Shown here piece after piece: positions 6,787-13,013 of a stretch of 13,013 nucleotides of DNA; the stretch's first letter is position 1; the number at the start of each line of letters is the position of its first letter. The stretch covers positions 129,592 to 142,604 of the forward strand of contig KQ482053.1 of assembly GCA_001430745.1 (NCBI GenBank). Direction: 5' to 3'. Source of the stretch: Auxenochlorella pyrenoidosa (Eukaryota > Chlorophyta > Trebouxiophyceae > Chlorellales > Chlorellaceae). The position numbers and the translations under genes were made by a program. A model generated the notes under the pieces. It saw only the letters and a list, made by a program, of their open reading frames with translations. It had not been told where the DNA came from and did no database searches.

Positions 6787-7650
6787 TCACCGGCGCACCC
6801 CAAACAGCCGGTCTGTGTAGTGATGACGCATGCTGTCCACCACATCTGTTGCCTCGCGCACCAGGGGCCCCGTGGGGTCGGCCCGCTGCGCCGCCTCCAG
6901 CGCCTCGACCGCAAGCCGCCATGCCAGAGCTGCAGACACCCGCGCTTCGGCTGCCTCTGCCCGCTGGTTGGGCGCCAGCTCTTCTATGGTCTCTGCCAGC
7001 GCCACATACCCAACAAGCATGCCAGAGTACATGGCTGTTGCGGTTGCCCACACCCTCGCTGATGCTGCGCACGCGCCAGGCGCTGCCGATGTGAGGCCTG
7101 CACCAGCGGACCGCAGAGGGCTGGCCGGGGAGGGAGGTGGGGCATGCGCTTGAGCGCCAGGCTGGGCCGGTGCTGCCGGCTGTGCCTGCGCCTGCGCTTG
7201 CTTGGAAGCCAGCTCATGGGCGCGCAAACGCTGGTGTGCCACCTTGCACCTGTCAAAGGTGGCGGGACTGATGTCGGCAATGCCGCGGACTGCCTCCTCT
7301 GCTGCCAGAGCTTCCCACGCTGCACGGGCTTCGGCATAGAGATCCACACCGTGGGTGCCGTCGTGCTCCTCTGCCGTCGTGGCCGGTCTCGACTTGTTGG
7401 CGCTGCTGTCAGCATTGCTGATTGCTACGTCCGCTGCTTGCAACACTACAACAGCAAGTTTGAGATACCTCTTGCCGCCGCCGCTGCAGTCGCCGCTGCC
7501 GCTGTCTCCCCCCAGCGCTGCCGCCACCCTGGGCGCGTCAGGCCGACGCCGGGGCGCGCGGAGGCATCTCGGCAGCTGCAGCAGCTGCTTGAGGGTGCCT
7601 GGGCCCGCCTGGCGCCCGCAAGAGGCGGACGGTGCAGTGCGACCCAGCAT
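6787..7650 (-). CDS. Unknown Ala-rich, probably organelle-targeted protein, paralog 1 of tandem pair
   Basis: An uninterrupted 287-residue frame with an ATG start that aligns end to end with the neighbour at 8161-9027. I do not recognise the family. Residues 1-48 (MLGRTAPSASCGRQAGPGTL onwards, with CLRAPRRRPDAPRVAAA) are Arg/Ser/Ala-rich and nearly free of acidic residues, resembling a plastid or mitochondrial targeting peptide. The most conserved block is about 103-152 (DLYAEARAAWEALAAEEA, ISPATFDRCKVAHQRLRAHE). A Gln/Ala/Pro linker follows, then a hydrophobic stretch at about 200-222 (VWATATAMYSGMLVGYVALA) that could be a membrane helix. Helical SAALAWRLAVEALE and DPTGPLVREATDV segments end the protein. 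Relative to its neighbour it has about ten extra residues near 52-61. The stop lies within CGG-TGA-GTC, which also resembles a donor, but the paralog stops at the same place without that donor. Confidence 0.6.
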   Translation of the reverse strand: MLGRTAPSASCGRQAGPGTLKQLLQLPRCLRAPRRRPDAPRVAAALGGDSGSGDCSGGGKRYLKLAVVVLQAADVAISNADSSANKSRPATTAEEHDGTHGVDLYAEARAAWEALAAEEAVRGIADISPATFDRCKVAHQRLRAHELASKQAQAQAQPAAPAQPGAQAHAPPPSPASPLRSAGAGLTSAAPGACAASARVWATATAMYSGMLVGYVALAETIEELAPNQRAEAAEARVSAALAWRLAVEALEAAQRADPTGPLVREATDVVDSMRHHYTDRLFGVRR

Positions 7651-8160
7651 ACGCGCTGCCGTCGCTCGAGGGCAGTCAGCCAGTCTGGGAGTGCTGGGAG
7701 CGGAATATGAGTACCTGCGGAGTCTAGCAAGCTCATCGCGAACCCTCCGCGAGGCATCCTGCTAGCAGCTGCTGCGTCGCCAGCTCACCAACCGCAGCGT
7801 GCGCATGCAGCGTGACGACACCCAGTTTGCTGCATCCTTCTTCCCGCAGAGATCCTTGTGCATGTATGGTGAAATTTCGAGCATCGTTACTACTTTGCCC
7901 TGACCCTTGGGAGCAGCCCCCTGCACCCACTCCGACAAACAACAGGACCACACACCCTTCCCCGGGTTAATTCCGCGACCACCGGCAGCACTTGCGTCAC
8001 AGTGCACCACCGCTGGACATACTTGCAGGCAGGGAGAGGATCAGGCAAAGCAGACGCACGCAAATAAAGAAAGGGCCAAGCAACAGTTGGGTGGGCAATT
8101 GGCAGATGGGCAAATGGCGCAACGGGGGCCAGCGGCTCCCCAGGGCAGGGCGACAGCGCC
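7651..8160. promoter_or_regulatory. Intergenic region between the two paralogs
   Basis: About 510 bp holding the promoter of the paralog starting at 7650 and the 3' flank of the one ending at 8161. Bases about 7925-8160 match the 3' flank of the other copy. The remaining 150 bp (about 7776-7924) are unique. No TGTAA signal on the minus strand was found. Confidence 0.45.
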
Positions 8161-9027
8161 TCAGCAGCGCGCGCTCTTCCGCCGCTCTCTCACGCGATCA
8201 ACCATGCTGTTCGCCACATCCGTTGCCTCGCGCACCGCAGGCCCCGTGGGGTCGTTGCGCTGCGCCTGCTCCAGCGCCTCATAAGCGAGCCGCCATGCCA
8301 GAGCCGCCGACGCCCGCCACCCGATGGCCTCCCGCCGCGTCCCAGTCGACTGCTTGAGCGGCGCCTCCGCTGCTGCCTCCTCTGCTGCCTCTGCCAGCAC
8401 CACATGCCCAGCAGCCAAGCCGGCAAAAATGGCTGCTGCGGCAGCCCACATCCGCGCTGTTGCTGTGCGCAGGCCAGGCAGTGCCTGCAGTGCCGGTGCG
8501 AAGCGCGCATCCGCCCATTGCACCGCGTTGGCCAGGGAGGGAGGAGGGGCATGCGCTGGAGCGCGAGGCTGCGGCGGTGCTGCCAGCTGTGCTTGCAACT
8601 GCGCCTGCTTGGAAGCCAGCTCATGGGCGCGCAAACGCTGCTGCGCCACCTTGCACCTGTCAAAGGTGGCGGGACTGATGCCGCCGACGCCGTGGGCTGC
8701 CTCCTCTGCTGCCAGAGCTTCCCACGCTGCACGGGCTTCGGCATAGAGATCTTCTGCCTGGGTGCCGACGTGCTCCTCTGCCATCGTGGCCGTTCTCAAC
8801 TCGTCAACGCTGGTGCCAGCGTTGCTGATTGCTACGTCCTCTGCTAGAGCAGCCAGCACGGCATAGACGTTGGTGCCGCTGTCTCCCCCCGGCGCTGCCG
8901 CCACCCTGGGCGCGTCAGGCCGACGCCGGGGCGTGCGGAGGCATCGTAGCAGCTGCAACTGCTGCTTGGGAGTGCCTGGGCGCGCCTGGCGCCCGCAAGA
9001 GGCCGACGGTGCCGTGCTGCCCAGCAT
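8161..9027 (-). CDS. Unknown Ala-rich, probably organelle-targeted protein, paralog 2 of tandem pair
   Basis: A single-exon 288-residue frame; the family is not recognised. The frame is open upstream of the first ATG (9027) to a GTG at 9105, but 9027 matches the paralog's ATG and begins a presequence-like region (CLRTPRRRPDAPRVAAA). The conserved core is at about 93-142: DLYAEARAAWEALAAEEA, then ISPATFDRCKVAQQRLRAHE. It is followed by a Gln/Pro linker and a hydrophobic Ala-rich helix at about 190-214 (ARMWAAAAAIFAGLAAGHVV). Near the C-terminus, SAALAWRLAYEALEQAQRNDP and PAVREATDVANSM match the neighbour closely. Conservation across both copies despite indels that keep frame argues for a real protein. 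Function cannot be inferred; an organelle membrane or stroma location is a guess from the N-terminus and hydrophobic segment. Confidence 0.6.
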   Translation of the reverse strand: MLGSTAPSASCGRQARPGTPKQQLQLLRCLRTPRRRPDAPRVAAAPGGDSGTNVYAVLAALAEDVAISNAGTSVDELRTATMAEEHVGTQAEDLYAEARAAWEALAAEEAAHGVGGISPATFDRCKVAQQRLRAHELASKQAQLQAQLAAPPQPRAPAHAPPPSLANAVQWADARFAPALQALPGLRTATARMWAAAAAIFAGLAAGHVVLAEAAEEAAAEAPLKQSTGTRREAIGWRASAALAWRLAYEALEQAQRNDPTGPAVREATDVANSMVDRVRERRKSARC

Positions 9028-10131
9028 ACGCGCTGCCGTCGCTCGAGGGCGGTCAGCCAGTCTGAGAGCGCTGAAGGTGAAAGATGAGTACTTGCGGGGT
9101 CCCACAAGCTCATCGCAAACCCTGACACAGACATCCTGCTGTGCCCTGCTGCGCCCTGCTGCGCCCGGCAGCCGGGCCGGCGGGGCTGCTGCGCCAGTGC
9201 CCTTTCAACCAGTGCATGTACGACATAGATGCACTTAAAAACGTTTCAGTTCCATTTGACAACACTTTGAGCATCCAGCGATGGGCAGCACAATTCCTCC
9301 CGCATTGCAAAGGCCAAACATCAACCATGGCTCGGCCTCATCGCAGGCTGGGCGGACAACAAATCCCACGGGCAGCCAGCAGCCATGGCGCGGGTGCAAG
9401 AAGCAGGGGTCAACGGGGGTTAGAGGTAGGGATGATGCTATCATCCCTTCCTTTCCTGCCCCACTCACCCTCGCTGCAGGCATAGGCTGCGCGCTGGCGC
9501 AGGCTGTGCAAAGCAGGACCGGTTGTGACGAAAATGTCAGGTCGCCTGAGGCAGCCAGCCCGGGTGTGCAGAGGGCAATGGTTGGGGAGGGTGAGCTGCC
9601 TGTTGTAGCGCGTCATGTCGAGGTGCTGCCTTGCAACATTTAGGCCTGCTACTAGCGTATACGGTAACTGCGGCGAGACTGACAAACACAGAAAAGTCCC
9701 CCTCCCAGATCAGGCTGCCTACTTTGCAAACTTGTCCTCTCGAAGCTGGAATGCTGGAGCTTAAGGGCTCGGTTGTGCAGCAGGGAAGCGGTGCAGGCCA
9801 GGTCAGAGCGGGCACTGAAGCCAGGTGGCGTGGTCCTGACTGCCTCTTGCCGGCCAAACAACAAAATGTTGCAGCTCTCCAGTGACATGTTGAAAAACCT
9901 TACATGAAAGCTGTGTGCTGGGACATGTCGCGCCTGGTGGGAACATCCAGATGGTCGTCGGCCCATCGGGTCCCAGCAGGTCACAAGCGCGGTTAGCCCG
10001 CTAGCGGCAGTGCAGACATGTTGTCACCCCTATTTCGCCGGTGACGGAGCCCTGTGCAATTGCGTGTGGCTAGCTCAGGGAACATTCGCAGCAGCATAGA
10101 AGAAGCAGAGATCCGCCAGGCGCCGGAAGCC
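9028..10131. promoter_or_regulatory. Divergent intergenic region with a dispersed-repeat fragment
   Basis: About 1.1 kb between the minus-strand paralog start and the plus-strand oxidoreductase start. The first 140 bp belong to the tandem duplication, and bases about 9258-9405 are a copy of one arm of the inverted repeat in the oxidoreductase gene. The rest holds no exon I can support, although several short open frames exist. A minus-strand TGTAA (9904-9900) has no obvious gene upstream of it. Confidence 0.45.
9258..9405 (+). repeat. Single diverged arm of a dispersed repeat
   Basis: This stretch matches bases about 11764-11907 in the same orientation. Shared blocks include AGGCCAAACATC/AGGGCCAAACATC, GGGCGGACAACAA/GGGCAGACAACAA, GGGCAGCCAGCAGCCA and GGCGCGGGTGC. 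No inverted partner arm was seen next to it, so it is either a truncated copy or the basic monomer. Confidence 0.8.
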
Positions 10132-12829
10132 ATGGCCGGCAAGGTGTCTGGGTGGTCTGGAGTGGCGTGCGCACGCTGCAAAGGATGTTGTGAACGCGAT
10201 CCACACCGACGCAGGCCCCACCGCCACGGTTGCTGCCACCGCTGCCGCCGCCACCACCGCCTCGGCCCCCGCCACCCAAGCGCTCCTCCCGGCCTTCACT
10301 CCCCTGTCCCCGCCCAGGAGGAGGCGCAGCCCAGGCGCTACAGGGCGCTGCTCTGCGAGCGGCTGGGGGACCCGCAGGAGGCGCTGGGCCGGCCGCACAG
10401 CGCGCTCGCGCTGGCCGCGCTGCCGGCGGCGCCGCTGCCGCACCCCAGCGCGGTGCGCATCAGAGTCGCGGCGGCGGCGCTCAACTTTGCCGACGCACTG
10501 CAGCTGCAGGCGAGGCGGGCGGGGAGGTCCGCCGTCATGCATCGCTACATCGACGGGGAGCACTTCGCCCACTTGCTCAGGGGTGCCTCGCAGGCGTCGT
10601 TCGGTCTCATGACCAGGCAGATGGGTCCACAGGACTCTGCCAACAGCGGCCCCAGGCGCTGCCCCACCCCCGCCTTGCCGCCTGCAGGGGCGGTACCAGG
10701 AGAAGCCCAAGCTGCCCTTCACGCCGCCCCCATTGCCTGGTACTGCCTGCAGGGGCGGTACCAGGAGAAGCCCAAGCTGCCCGTCATGCCGCCCCCACTG
10801 CCTGGTACTGCCTGCAGGGGCGGTACCAGGAGAAGCCCAAGCTGCCCTTCACGCCCGGTTCCGAGTGCGCGGGCACGGTGGTGGAAGTGGGGCGGGACGT
10901 GCGCACAGTGAAGGTTGGGGACAAGGTGAGGCAGCTGGCTGGGTGTTGTTTGTTTTGATATTCTTGCAGGGTGAAGGTTGGGGACAAGGTGAGGCAGCTG
11001 GCCTGCTTCTGAAGCACGGGAAGATTTCTTTGGATTTTGCGGCGGTGCATGGGCTGCGCAGGGGCTGGAGCAACGGAGCAAGGGGCAGGGCGCCCACAGA
11101 GCAAGGCAGGGCACGGCTGGGAAAACCTTAAAGGCAGTGGGTGCCTACGCCTGCAGTCAGTTGGCTGCAGTTGGGGGGCACTTGCTTGAGGGGCGGGGGC
11201 AACGGCCCAGGGATGCAGCAAGGCGGGGGGACAAGCAGCTGCCCGGCAGCACGTCGAAGCTGCTCCGCGCCCTGCCGCTGGCTGCCGGCTGCACAGGCCC
11301 TTCACGCATGCCCGCTGCCCTGCACCTCTCTCCCCCTCCCGTGCTCTGAAAACACACAGGTGTGCGCGGTGACCCAGGGCGGAGCCTTTGCAGAGGAAGT
11401 GGTGACGCGAGAGAACGCTGTGGTCAAGCTATCGCCCACTGCTGACCTGGAAGCGGCGGCAGGTGCGGGGGCAGAGGGGAGGACTGCAAGTATGGGGAGG
11501 GGCGTGTGCTGCTTGTGGTTGCTGTGCGCCACGTGGCTGGAGCGCCGCCACTGCCGTGGTTGACGTAACCTCTGCTGCTGGCACCCGCGCCTTGGCTGCT
11601 GGCTGCCAGTGGGATTGTTGTCTGCCTACCCCCGGTTTAGGCGGGGCTGTGGCCGGTGTTTGGCCCTGGCAGTGAAGGGCGCACCCTGCTGCACATCGCG
11701 GGATGCAAACATGTTGCGAAAACGTGATCTCCCTCCCCAGCGATGAAGGGGTGGCTTGTTTCGCAACATACTGCATCCCGCAACGGGCGGCACGGTTCCT
11801 CCTGCACTGCCAGGGCCAAACATCGGCAGTAGACCCGCCACAGCTCGGGGTGGGCAGACAACAATTCCAAGGGCAGCCAGCAGCCAAGGCGCGGGTGCCA
11901 GTGGCAGCGGTTACGGCAACCACTGCAGTGGCGGCGGTCCAGCCAGCCACGTGGCGCACAGCAGTCGCAGACAGCAGAAGCTCAACTTGTCGGTGCTTGG
12001 GGGGGGGGGCAGAGGGGTTGCGGTTGCCACTCCCGCTAGCTTTGTGCCCATGCCGCGCCCGTCTCGCGGCTGCCGCTTCGTATCCCTGCGTACCCCTTCG
12101 CACCCCTTCGTACCCCCTATGGGCAAGCCATGGCAGGCCGACTGGCCCTCGCATCTGCCCGGAACGAGTGCCGACGTGCCCGATGGCAGGCAGGCTCGCA
12201 GGCCCCGCTGTGTGTCTCTGTGCCCGACGGAAAGGCTGTCCCGACCCCGCGCAGGCCTGCCAGTGGCGTACGGCACCGCCTGGCTGGCGCTGCGGGAGCG
12301 AGCCAACCTGAGGCCAGGTGGGGTGGGGATGTGGGCTTGCACCCGGTGCACCTGTGTGGCGCGTGGCGGTTGGTCTGGCTGGCACCGGCGCCGTTGGGCC
12401 AGCCAGGCGGAGCCCCCCTCGCGATGCAGCTGCCCCACAGCACCCATCTGTACCGGCTGGCTTTGACTCCAGGCATCCACGCCAGCGCCTCTTCTGCCCT
12501 GCACGCGAGTCTGCTGTGCGCGCCTGCACAGCTAGGCGGCGGCGGCGCTGTTTGGCAGCACAAGAGCAGGGGGGGCCCTCGCCTCGAACTGCACTAGCTC
12601 CCCCCCCCTCCATGGCCGCCCCTGTCGCTGCAGCGGCAGCATCAGCGGCTTTGGGCAACAATCAATGGCCCCTGGCTGCCTCCTGCCCCTGTGTTCTGCA
12701 GGCCAGACGGTGCTTGTGCTGGGGGCTGCTGGCGGGGTGGGCCTGGCGGCGGTGCAGCTGGCAAAGGCAACGGGGGCGCGCGTCATCGCGGTGGCGCGGG
12801 GGGCCTCGAAGATGGAGGTTCTCAGAGAG
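10132..12829 (+). CDS. NAD(P)H:quinone oxidoreductase-like MDR protein, six exons, partial at window edge
   Basis: Exons are 10132-10143, 10318-10509, 10818-10925, 11360-11462, 12255-12317 and 12702-12829; phases 0,0,0,1,1 join exactly. The visible 202 residues begin MAGKEEAQPRRYRALLCERL. Exon 2 ends ALNFADALQLQ, and exon 3 gives GRYQEKPKLPFTPGSECAGT. Exon 4 includes GGAFAEEVV, exon 5 LPVAYGTAWLALRERANLRP, and exon 6 QTVLVLGAAGGVGLAAVQLA and RVIAVARGASKMEVLRE. This is the GroES-like domain followed by the Rossmann nucleotide-binding motif GAAGGVG (167-173) of the zinc-free quinone oxidoreductase branch of the MDR family, also found in plants. Such enzymes reduce quinones or alkenals with NAD(P)H; the substrate is not determinable. 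The start lies in a GCCATGGC context. The 12-base first exon is the least certain, since intron 1 is stop-free and a multiple of three. The gene continues right of the window, probably through a GC donor after 12829. Confidence 0.92.
10144..10317 (+). other. Probable intron 1 of the oxidoreductase gene (174 bp, stop-free)
   Basis: Donor GGCAAG|GTGTCT and acceptor CCCCGCCCAG give a phase 0 join, MAGK|EEAQ. Retention would add 58 residues of Arg/His/Cys-rich sequence unlike the family, so splicing is preferred, but an in-frame retained form is possible. Confidence 0.6.
10510..10817 (+). other. GC-AG intron 2 of the oxidoreductase gene
   Basis: The donor is CTGCAG|GCGAGGCGGG and the acceptor TGCCTGCAG ends at 10817. 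The join LQLQ|GRYQEK reproduces the conserved family sequence exactly, so the GC donor is well supported. The 3' end of the intron holds two extra copies of the acceptor and exon start. Confidence 0.85.
10679..10852 (+). repeat. 65-bp tandem triplication of the intron 2 / exon 3 acceptor junction
   Basis: CCTGCAG|GGGCGGTACC followed by AGGAGAAGCCCAAGCTGCCC occurs three times, with exon-start positions 10688, 10753 and 10818, exactly 65 bases apart. Only the third copy continues into CCCGGTTCCGAG, the conserved exon. Because 65 is not a multiple of three, using either upstream acceptor would shift the frame. Confidence 0.95.
10907..11005 (+). repeat. 63-bp tandem duplication of the exon 3 / intron 3 donor junction
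   Basis: GTGAAGGTTGGGGACAAG|GT with AGGCAGCTGGC following appears at the functional donor (10926) and again 63 bases later (10989). The second copy is preceded by TTGATATTCTTGCAG, which resembles an acceptor, so it could act as a 19-base out-of-frame microexon. Extension to the second donor meets an in-frame TGA. Confidence 0.92.
10926..11359 (+). other. Intron 3 of the oxidoreductase gene
   Basis: A phase 0 GT-AG intron of 434 bp; donor GACAAG|GTGAGG and acceptor AACACACAG. The join KVGDK|VCAVTQGGAF is family-typical. It carries the duplicated donor near its 5' end; nothing else was recognised in it. Confidence 0.85.
11521..11962. mobile_element. Long inverted repeat (foldback / MITE-like element), arms about 200 bp, loop about 34 bp
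   Basis: The left arm (11521-11722) and right arm (11758-11962) are reverse complements with moderate divergence. Matching blocks include GCTGTGCGCCACGTGGCTGG, GGCACCCGCGCCTTGGCTGC, TGTTTGGCCCTGGCAGTG and ATGTTGCGAAA. The loop is about 11723-11757. No transposase is encoded. A related single arm lies at 9258-9405, so the sequence is dispersed. It could be a non-autonomous DNA element or a palindrome formed by inverted duplication; target-site duplications were not established. Confidence 0.75.
12076..12117 (+). repeat. 10-bp-period tandem repeat
   Basis: About four imperfect units of the type TACCCCTTCG (TATCCCTGCG, TACCCCTTCG, CACCCCTTCG, TACCCCCTAT) lie in intron 4 of the oxidoreductase gene. 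No function is apparent. Confidence 0.75.
12318..12701 (+). other. Intron 5 of the oxidoreductase gene
   Basis: A phase 1 GT-AG intron of 384 bp, donor GGCCAG|GTGGGG and acceptor GTGTTCTGCAG. The join NLRPGQTVLVLGAAGGVG is family-typical. Nothing else was recognised in it. Confidence 0.85.
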
Positions 12830-13013
12830 GCGAGGCGGGGGGGCAAGGGGCGTGTGTGTTCTATGAGCGCCTCACTGCGCTGCGCTGCTGGCCAGCTGCC
12901 GTGGTGCGGTGCCAGCGCAATGGGGGTGCCAGGAAGGGCAGCAACAGGAGCAGCTCCCGTGTGACTGCCTGCCCCTGCCCCCGCTGCCCGCACCCCCCCT
13001 CCCTCCACACCCC
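12830..13013 (+). other. Probable start of intron 6 with a GC donor
   Basis: Conserved protein sequence ends at KMEVLRE (12829) and is followed by GCGAGGCGGG, identical over ten bases to the well-supported GC donor of intron 2. Beyond this point the reading frame loses similarity to the family. The acceptor lies outside the window. A GT donor slightly downstream cannot be excluded. Confidence 0.6.

Larger units (their letters stand above)
6548..9165. repeat. Tandem duplication of about 1.23 kb holding two paralogous genes
   Basis: Bases about 6548-7775 and about 7925-9165 are clearly homologous over their length, in the same orientation, with about 150 bp between them. Shared sequence includes the coding regions, the aligned stop codons and the 3' flanks (for example the AGTGCACCAC stretch and GAAAGGGC ... 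GTTGGGTGGG). Short upstream sequence is also shared (GCTCATCGC ... CATCCTGCT). The copies have diverged by substitutions and several in-frame indels, so this is not a recent duplication. Confidence 0.85.
11463..12254 (+). other. Intron 4 of the oxidoreductase gene, hosting an inverted repeat
   Basis: A phase 1 intron of 792 bp, donor GGCAG|GTGCGG and acceptor CCCGCGCAG ending at 12254, restoring EAAAGLPVAYGT. Most of it is the long inverted repeat at 11521-11962, then a run of eleven or twelve G near 12000 and a 10-bp-period repeat near 12076-12117. Confidence 0.85.

Noticed and set aside
6548..9165. The tandem pair as a transposon with direct long terminal repeats
   Set aside because: Each repeat holds a complete gene, and there is no internal coding region, primer-binding site or polymerase between them.
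9410..9685. A 91-codon minus-strand frame in the intergenic region
   Set aside because: No domain, no paralog, and no supporting splice or poly(A) signals.
10510..10680. In-frame continuation of oxidoreductase exon 2 into intron 2 as coding sequence
   Set aside because: The continuation is unlike the family, while splicing at the GC donor gives the conserved LQLQGRYQEKP sequence.
12076..12117. Short 10-bp repeats as a CRISPR-like or origin iteron array
   Set aside because: Only about four imperfect units without spacers, inside a eukaryotic intron.
11429..12661. A 410-codon open frame on the minus strand
   Set aside because: It runs through the inverted repeat and introns of the plus-strand oxidoreductase, shows no domain, and its similarity to itself comes from the palindrome. 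High GC removes stop codons by chance.

Overview
This window looks like nuclear DNA of a green alga, most likely a Chlorella-like trebouxiophyte. It is very GC-rich. Genes are split by many short GC-rich introns with GTGAG/GTGCG or GC donors and pyrimidine-AG acceptors. Coding exons favour G/C third positions and encode alanine-, glycine- and glutamine-rich runs. A TGTAA motif of the type used as a poly(A) signal in green algae follows one gene on each strand. No rRNA, tRNA, CRISPR array or bacterial operon structure was seen. The genus is an inference.

Layout from left to right: (1) 1-1697, minus strand, the 5' part of a Golgi-type PC-esterase/TBL-like O-acyltransferase gene with three exons, one GC-AG intron and an in-frame glutamine run; it continues past base 1. 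(2) 1698-2271, a divergent promoter region. (3) 2272-3481, plus strand, a two-exon F-box protein gene. (4) 3482-3759, convergent 3' ends with closely spaced TGTAA signals. (5) 3760-5793, minus strand, a complete six-exon gene for the U1 snRNP protein U1-C, rebuilt in frame with the C2H2 zinc finger intact (161 aa). (6) 6548-9165, a tandem duplication of about 1.2 kb holding two paralogous minus-strand genes of unknown function. (7) 9166-10131, an intergenic region holding one diverged arm of a dispersed repeat. (8) 10132 to beyond 12829, plus strand, a quinone oxidoreductase-like MDR gene with six visible exons; its fourth intron carries a long inverted repeat of about 440 bp.

The most unusual signal is that exon-intron junctions, meaning an exon end plus its splice site, are tandemly duplicated inside introns. 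This occurs at five junctions in two unrelated genes: three in U1-C and two in the oxidoreductase. The duplicates leave intact-looking decoy donors or acceptors 61-108 bp from the functional ones. U1-C itself helps U1 snRNP recognise 5' splice sites, so decoy donors in its own introns make auto-regulation by alternative splicing a testable idea. Three of fourteen inferred introns use GC donors. The genes show no sign of a shared pathway; this is an ordinary eukaryotic gene neighbourhood with unusual intron structure.
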